From Prolixibacteraceae bacterium (GTDB taxonomy: Bacteria; Bacteroidota; Bacteroidia; Bacteroidales; Prolixibacteraceae), in assembly GCA_019459485.1 (NCBI GenBank), contig JAIBEZ010000051.1, forward strand, positions 1-64,000: DNA of 64,000 nucleotides, read 5' to 3'. Positions 60,722 to 64,000 of the stretch are shown one piece after another. The position numbers were made by a program, and so were the translations under genes. The notes under the pieces are model-generated. The model was not told the origin of the DNA and ran no database searches. It saw only the letters and a list, made by a program, of their open reading frames with translations. Each line of letters opens with the position of its first letter. Positions within the stretch are counted from its first letter, which is position 1.

Positions 60722-63394
60722 ATGCTGATAAATAATGAGATACTACACGATTTTATTTTTTGCCACGACAAAGCTTATAGAAAAAGCAAGCACCAAACTG
60801 GAATTATTTCAGACTACCAATCGCTTTACAATCAACTAAAACAAAAGGGAAAAGAAAATTTTGAAAGAACTATTACAAAGAATACTAATATCATCTACAA
60901 TCCTAATTGTGATAATGCTCCCAAAGAAGGCATCTTATTGAATTTCAAATTTGCCAATGCAAATATTGACATAACTTTAGATGGAGTTGAATTTACAGGC
61001 AATAAAAACATCACCCCAATTTTTATAACACCATTTGAAAAAGCAACTACTGCTGACAAGCTATTCATTTCTTTACAAGCCACATACATTCAGAATGAAT
61101 TTAATGTTCAAATTGAAAGTTGCAAAATAGTTTACGGAACAAATTCAAGACAAACGAAGATTAAGTTTTTGTCTTTTACGAAACCCATCAAGAAATTAAT
61201 AGACGAGATGAATAAGATCTTATCCAATTCAAATGCGCCTATTTTTTATAAGAACACCCATTGCCAGATATGTGAATTCCAAGATAGTTGTCTTGAAAAG
61301 TTAATCGAAAGGGATGATTTGAGCCTTTTGACGGCTTTAAAGCCAAAAGAAATTGTTCAAAGAAATAACAGAGGCATTTTTTCTGTCAAACAATTATCTT
61401 ATACATTTCGCCCAAAGAAGAACCCTTATCGAAGAAGGAAATTTTTGCCCGAATTAAAGGCTCTTGCAATTCGAGAAGGCAAAACATTTATCCAAGAAAT
61501 ACCTATATTAAAACAAGTTGAAACGGAAGTTTATTTAGACTTTGAAGGGATTTTAGATAGAGGGTCGAATTATCTCATTGGCGTTATTTTAAAAACAAAT
61601 GAAGTTGTGACAGAGTACTCACTTTGGGCAAATAACGAAGAGGAGGAAAAGGACATATTTATTGAGTTAATTCATTTATTAAAGCCACTCAATAGTTTTA
61701 CAATTTACCATTATGGCTCATATGAGATTCAAGCATTGAAACGCATTTCTCAAAAATTGACCACTGAGCAACAAGAATTATTGAAAACGATGATTGACAA
61801 GTCATTCAACGTTCTGAATATTTTTTCAGAGTATATCTACCCTCCAACATATTCAAATAGTCTGAAAGAAATCGCAAGATTCTTAAAATTTGAATGGACT
61901 GAAAAAGATGCATCCGGAATACAAAGCTTAGTTTGGAGATATAATTGGGAAATTTCATTAGACCATGATTTAAAACGAAAGTTAATTCAATACAATCTTG
62001 AAGATTGTAAGGCTTTGAAAGTTGTTAAAGATTGGTTGGCTGAAATGCCGATTCCAGGAAGCGAAAATTTCATCAAGTCTGAAAATATAAAGAAGGAATC
62101 AATTTTTAAATGGCAAAGGAATAATTTTCTTATCAAGGAATTTGATCAAATTAATAAATTTGCTTATTTCGATTATCAAAGAGAAAAAGTTTTGATCAAA
62201 ACATATCCGAATATAGCTGCCCAGCAAAGGAAAAATGAACATACGAAAGCCAAAATTAGAAAACATAAGATCAACAAGGAAGTTTTAATTCCAAGACCAA
62301 AGTTATGCCCTAAATGTAATTGCAATACAATATATATCCATAATAAGTATTATCGAACAATAATTGATTTGAAGATTACGAAAACTTCCATTAAAAGACA
62401 AATAGTTTTATATCAGATCAATAGATATGAATGTAATGAATGTGGATATGTTTTTTCTCCAAAATATCCAATTGTTTTGCGTAGTAAATATGGTAGAGCC
62501 CTTTCTTGTTGGGTCGTCAATCAATCAGTACTATACCGAAACAGTTTAAATAAAATATCATTGCAATTAAAAGAGTCTTTTGATATTAACATTAACCCTT
62601 CTACAACAAACATAATTAAATCAAATTTTTGTGATTATTACAGATCTACTTTAACTGAAATTATTGATCGTGTAAAATCAAGTAGTCTTATTCATATTGA
62701 TGAAACAACTTTTCATATTAGAAAGGAGTCTTCTTGTTACATATGGGTGTTTACGAATATTGATAGCGTTTTTTATTTATTCAAATCAACAAGAGAATCT
62801 GAATTTTTGCATGATTTGCTTGTCGATTTTAAAGGAGTTCTGATTTCTGATTTTTACGCTGGTTATGATTCGGTAAATTGTCCTAAACAAAGATGTTTAA
62901 TCCACCTAATACGTGATTTGAATGATGATTTGGTTAAATATCAATTAGATAATGATTTGAAAATTATTGTAGTGAATTTTTCTAAGTTGTTAAATGAAAT
63001 AGTTTTAACAATAAATAAATATGGCTTAAAAAAGCGTAATTTGTTTAAACATAAAAAATCCGTGGATTTATTTTTCAAATCTATAAGTCAGATGGATTTT
63101 GAAACTGAAGTTTGTATAAAATGGCAAAAGCGATTTACTTCATTTAAAAATGAACTTTTTACTTTTTTAGATTACGATGGTATTCCTTGGAATAACAATA
63201 ATGCAGAAGCAGCAATTAAAGCAGTAGCTCTTTATAGAAGGGAGGCTGATGGTCTATCAACAAAAAATAGAATTCAAGAAACCTTGGCACTTTTAAGCAT
63301 CCAACAAACATGTAAATATCGTGGAATTAACTTTTTAGAGTTTCTTAAATCGGGCAAATTGAGTATTTTTGAATTTCAAGAAAAAAGAAAATGA
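60722..63394 (+). mobile_element. RecB/Cas4-like nuclease - DEDD exonuclease - IS66-type transposase fusion (890 aa)
   Basis: Three parts in one 890-residue chain. Residues 1-200: TM0106-type RecB/Cas4-like PD-(D/E)XK domain; C14 plus C181-x2-C184-x5-C190 match the four-cysteine Fe-S staple of Cas4/AddB; D87 and E106/K107 are the candidate catalytic residues. Residues 265-440: RNase H-like DEDDy exonuclease (YLDFEG with D273/E275; YNLEDC with Y424/D428). Residues 525-890: IS66-type transposase with CxxC zinc ribbons (CPKC, CNEC) and a DDE triad at D660 (HIDET), D710 (ISDFYAGYD) and E829 (NNAEAAIK). Codon use is AT-rich against its neighbours. Its stop overlaps the next start (ATGA). No terminal inverted repeats were identified, so mobility is unproven. 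Confidence 0.85.
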
Positions 63395-64000
63395 GCAATA
63401 TTAAATTATTTGAGAGCAAACAGATCAGAACGGTTTGGAATGAAACCGACGAAAAATGGTATTTTGTTGTAGCTGATGTTATACAGGTGTTGACCGACAC
63501 ACCCAACCCTAGCGATTATATCAAGAAAATGCGTAAGCGTGACGAGGAACTCTCCAAAGGGTGGGGACAATTTGTCACCCCCCTTTCGGTCGACACTATT
63601 GGCGGAAAACAAAAGCTGAATTGTGCCAATGCTAAAGGTCTTTTGCGTATTATTCAATCTATTCCCTCACCCAAAGCAGAACCTTTTAAACTTTGGTTAG
63701 CACAAGTGGGTTCAGACAGATTGGATGAAATTGAGGATCCGGAGTTGGCAACGCAACGCACTCGGGAACTTTATAAATTAAAAGGCTATCCTGACGACTG
63801 GATTGAAAAGCGAATGCGAAGCATTGCTATTCGCGAGGAATTGACAGAAGAGTGGAAAAACAGAGGAGTAAAGGAACAAATAGAATATTCCATACTCACA
63901 GCAGAGATTTCAAAAGCTACGTTTGGATTGATACCTTCAGAGTATAAAAAAATTAAAGGACTGAAAAACCAGAACTTACGTGATCACATGACCGACCTTG
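63391..64000 (+). CDS. Bro-N domain antirepressor-like protein (runs off the window)
   Basis: The frame opens at ATG 63391, overlapping the preceding stop by 4 bp (ATGA), and stays open to the window edge (203 codons). It begins MSNIKLFESKQIRTVWNETD and continues WYFVVADVIQVLTDTPNPSD, FKLWLAQVGSDRLDEIEDPE, typical of the Bro-N (BRO family) proteins of phages and bacteria. Then RELYKLKGYPDDWIEKRMRS and ISKATFGLIPSEYKKIKGLK follow, the usual C-terminal half seen in Bacteroidota. The family binds DNA and acts as antirepressor or regulator. Coupling to the fusion gene suggests the two proteins work together or move together. Confidence 0.85.
   Translation, partial: MSNIKLFESKQIRTVWNETDEKWYFVVADVIQVLTDTPNPSDYIKKMRKRDEELSKGWGQFVTPLSVDTIGGKQKLNCANAKGLLRIIQSIPSPKAEPFKLWLAQVGSDRLDEIEDPELATQRTRELYKLKGYPDDWIEKRMRSIAIREELTEEWKNRGVKEQIEYSILTAEISKATFGLIPSEYKKIKGLKNQNLRDHMTDL

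Noticed and set aside
60722-61400. Cas4-like domain as evidence of a CRISPR-Cas locus
   Set aside because: No cas1/cas2, no repeat array; the domain is of the TM0106/RecB type and is fused to a transposase.

Overview
The window reads as chromosomal DNA of a Bacteroidota bacterium, most likely of the Bacteroidales/Marinilabiliales side. Lineage markers visible here are GldH, DUF4175, DUF4292 and DUF3078 proteins, many SPII lipoproteins, an F-ATPase cluster ending at atpG without atpD/atpC, and promoters of the TAnnTTTG (-7) type that replace the classical -10 box. Ribosome binding sites are weak and several genes begin with TTG or GTG. The genus cannot be named from the sequence alone.

Layout. 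1-6.3 kb (minus): apt, mnmG, ybeY, an RsbW-like ATPase and a 1100-residue DUF4175 membrane protein; a perfect parS-like palindrome sits between apt and mnmG, hinting at the origin-proximal domain. 6.7-18.8 kb: orphan response regulator, ruvB, a glutaminyl cyclase-like lipoprotein (minus), a Wzx/MATE-like flippase, rpiB-lutB-rrf2, hemW, and the dut-TPR-DUF4292-envC envelope operon. 18.8-21.2 kb is a small accessory island: a toxin-antitoxin pair whose toxin is frameshifted, an unknown helical protein, a phased CCATGG array and a four-helix-bundle suffix protein. 21.2-25.3 kb (minus): pheS and three consecutive cyclophilin genes, one fused to a degenerate trypsin-like domain. 25.4-30.2 kb: GNAT, an acyl-carrier-like protein without the prosthetic-group serine, DUF3078, pyrH, frr, PHP phosphatase.

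30.2-43.2 kb: OmpA lipoprotein (minus), dxs, a sensor kinase, yceD-rpmF, fabH-MaoC, then bactofilin overlapping atpZ and leading into atpBEFHAG. 43.2-47.7 kb is accessory: two lipoproteins flanked by hairpin repeats, trpS, a hicB remnant, a DUF2892 protein, a C_GCAxxG_C_C redox-type protein and a 12 x 21-bp tandem array. 47.7-56.5 kb: pgk, holB, ricT-gldH-trmB, an alkyltransferase-like protein, mrp (broken by an in-frame amber codon), a ROK glucokinase and a secreted esterase. 56.6-60.5 kb is a nitrosative-stress module: quinol-dependent NO reductase divergent from the Ric/YtfE iron-sulfur repair protein and an NsrR-like Rrf2 regulator, with four GATAAAA boxes in the shared promoter region; yidD follows.

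60.7-64 kb is the most unusual part: an 890-residue protein that joins a Cas4/RecB-like nuclease domain and a DEDD RNase H-like exonuclease domain to an IS66-type DDE transposase, translationally coupled (ATGA) to a Bro-N antirepressor-like gene that runs off the window. It is AT-rich compared with its neighbours and looks acquired.
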